Assembly (NCBI GenBank): GCA_963205285.1
Contig: CAUJJQ010000281.1
Location: forward strand, 1-7,479
Length of the DNA stretch: 7,479 nucleotides
Source of the DNA: Pseudomonadota bacterium
GTDB lineage: Bacteria; Pseudomonadota; Alphaproteobacteria; Sphingomonadales; Sphingomonadaceae
Direction of reading: 5' to 3'
In this document: positions 6,404 through 7,479 of the stretch, in pieces
Numbering within the stretch: the first letter of the stretch is position 1
Layout of the letters: the number at the start of each line of letters is the position of its first letter
Translations under genes and position numbers: made by a program
Notes under the pieces: model-generated
Databases searched by the model: none
Told to the model about the DNA's origin: nothing
Seen by the model: only the letters and a program-made list of their open reading frames with translations

Positions 6404-7251
6404 ATATCCTCCACCAGACGGCGATAAAGGTCTGGCCGGCGATCCCGGAAAAAACCCATCCCTGCGCGGTTGCGCGCCGCGCGCGCCAAATCCAGCGTTG
6501 CGATTATGAAACCCGTTTGCGCATCATCCATATCGGCCACCACTTCGCCCCATTCATCGGTGATGAAACTGGTGCCGTAAAATGCCTGACCATCCTCCGT
6601 CCCGATACGGTTGGCCGCAGCGACGGGCATGATATTCGCGACCGCATGGCCGACCATCACCCGCCGCCACGGCAGCCGTGTGTCGAGGCCGGGGTCATGC
6701 GGTTCCGCCCCGATAGCGGTGGGATAGAGCAAAAGCTGTGCCCCCATCAGCGCCATCGCGCGCGCACATTCGGGATACCATTGGTCCCAGCAAATGCCGA
6801 CGCCGACCTTTATTCCCCCGACATCCCAGACGCGAAAGCCGCTGTTGCCGGGGCGGAAATAAAATTTTTCCTGATAACCAGGGCCGTCGGGAATATGGCT
6901 CTTGCGATAGGTGCCGATGATGCTGCCATCTGCCCCAACCATGACGATGCTGTTGTAATAATGCTGGCCGTCGCGTTCAAAAATGCTGGTGGGGATGGTG
7001 ACGCGCAGTTCGGCGGCGAGCGCGCGCATCGCGGCCACCGTTGGGTGGCTATCGACCGGGTGGGCGCGGGCGAAAACCGCTTCGTCCTGACTTTTGCAGA
7101 AATAAGGGCCGTCGAATAATTCGGGCGGCAGGATCAATGTTGCGCCCGCAGCAGCAGCAGCGCGGACTTCCCGGGACACAGCGGCGATATTGGCATCGGC
7201 ATTGCCGCCCAGGGCGAGTTGCAGCGCGGCGACGGTCAGGCTCGTTTCCAT
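6400..7251 (-). CDS. aguB: N-carbamoylputrescine amidase
   Basis: This 283-residue nitrilase-superfamily enzyme hydrolyses N-carbamoylputrescine to putrescine, CO2 and ammonia, the last step of the agmatine route to polyamines. The Glu-Lys-Cys triad is visible: Glu44 in PPELFDGPYF, Lys117 in YRKSHIPDGPGYQEKFYF and Cys154 in GVGICWDQWYPE. The long DGPGYQEKFYF segment and YPTAIGAEP (176-184) are typical of AguB rather than of general nitrilases or omega-amidases. Length matches the family (about 280-300). The ATG at 7251 gives the expected N-terminus, but the ribosome site is weak. The usual partner aguA (agmatine deiminase) is not in the window. An Ala run near residues 31-35 corresponds to a (GCA)4 tract at 7148-7159. 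It converges with nth, with the stop codons overlapping. Confidence 0.93.
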   Translation of the reverse strand: METSLTVAALQLALGGNADANIAAVSREVRAAAAAGATLILPPELFDGPYFCKSQDEAVFARAHPVDSHPTVAAMRALAAELRVTIPTSIFERDGQHYYNSIVMVGADGSIIGTYRKSHIPDGPGYQEKFYFRPGNSGFRVWDVGGIKVGVGICWDQWYPECARAMALMGAQLLLYPTAIGAEPHDPGLDTRLPWRRVMVGHAVANIMPVAAANRIGTEDGQAFYGTSFITDEWGEVVADMDDAQTGFIIATLDLARAARNRAGMGFFRDRRPDLYRRLVEDI

Positions 7252-7263
7252 GCTCGCGCTTTA

Positions 7264-7302
7264 GCGATGCGCGCGCGCGCTGTCACCCGTGGGACGCATC
7301 GC
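7264..7302. repeat. 8-bp inverted repeat upstream of aguB with alternating GC tract
   Basis: GCGATGCG (7264-7271) and CGCATCGC (7295-7302) are perfect inverted copies, 23 bases apart. The interval contains the end of a 12-base alternating GC run (7269-7280). It begins 12 bp upstream of the aguB ATG, so on the minus strand it falls in the leader or promoter. It could be an operator or an RNA hairpin; neither strand has a T tract after it. No aguB promoter was recognised with confidence. Confidence 0.5.
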
Positions 7303-7327
7303 GCAGCAACGGCAGCGCTAAAAGCCT

Positions 7328-7356
7328 TTGCCATGCACGCCGCCACGCCCTATGGG
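7328..7356 (+). promoter_or_regulatory. Predicted promoter of tRNA-Arg(CCG)
   Basis: TTGCCA (7328-7333; 5 of 6 consensus) is followed after exactly 17 bases by TATGGG (7351-7356; 3 of 6). Transcription would begin around 7363, a few bases before the tRNA 5' end at 7367. The start region is very GC-rich, as is typical of growth-rate-controlled stable RNA promoters. The match of spacing and position to the tRNA is the main support. Confidence 0.5.
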
Positions 7357-7366
7357 GTGCGCGCCC

Positions 7367-7415
<49 letters not shown>

Positions 7416-7479
7416 AACAGCTGAGAGAACGAAATGAAGGAATTTTTTTGTAGTGAATTGAGCGGTTTATGTAGGATGG
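7416..7479. other. AT-rich non-tRNA sequence abutting the broken tRNA; likely edge of an inserted element
   Basis: From 7416 the sequence leaves the tRNA pattern. Of 64 bases, 24 are G or C (37.5%), clearly below the genes to the left. No tRNA 3' half, recognised insertion-sequence end or group II intron start is present. One plus-strand reading from ATG 7434 (MKEFFCSELSGLCRM) stays open to the edge and has GAGAG about seven bases before it, but 15 open codons prove little. Two minus-strand frames are also open from the edge. This stretch is too short to name the element. Alternatives are an intron, a chimeric assembly join or random decay. Confidence 0.5.

Noticed and set aside
6133..7119. 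A plus-strand frame of 328 codons overlapping nth and antisense to aguB.
   Set aside because: The two overlapped genes have complete catalytic motifs, and this frame shows no domain or ribosome site, so it is a coding shadow.

Overview
The window is ordinary chromosomal DNA from an alphaproteobacterium, most likely a member of the Sphingomonadales (Sphingopyxis/Sphingorhabdus/Sphingomonas type). This rests on the ftsK-lolA-xth gene order, a dapB with a shortened N-terminal domain, the style of the protein sequences and the GC-rich codon use. The genus is a guess. I see no defence system, CRISPR array, prophage or biosynthetic cluster. The one unusual event is at the right edge, where a tRNA gene is cut off.

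Left block (1-3629, all minus strand): ftsK (DNA translocase) is followed by lolA (periplasmic lipoprotein carrier), then a 358-bp gap holding a good factor-independent terminator on the minus strand, then the first 42 codons of xth (exodeoxyribonuclease III), which runs off the left edge. ftsK and lolA look like one transcription unit ending at the hairpin near 192-230, with xth downstream of it.

Centre (3630-6403, plus strand): a 166-bp divergent spacer carries a plausible ftsK promoter. It is followed by dapB (lysine/diaminopimelate synthesis), a membrane M48 (Ste24-like) zinc protease and nth (endonuclease III). The protease and nth overlap by ATGA, so these three genes are probably one operon. 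Their products act in cell-wall precursor supply, membrane protein processing and base excision repair. They look like housekeeping neighbours rather than one pathway.

Right block (6400-7479): aguB (N-carbamoylputrescine amidase, putrescine synthesis) lies on the minus strand, tail to tail with nth and with interlocked stop codons. After a 115-bp spacer with an inverted repeat and a good-looking tRNA promoter comes the 5' part of tRNA-Arg(CCG) on the plus strand. It is canonical from the acceptor 5' strand through the variable loop (7367-7415). At the T stem the sequence then changes to AT-rich DNA (24 G+C of 64 bases) with no T arm, no 3' acceptor strand and no CCA before the window ends. 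This looks like the edge of an inserted element, or else an intron or assembly join, and it is the place most worth following up.
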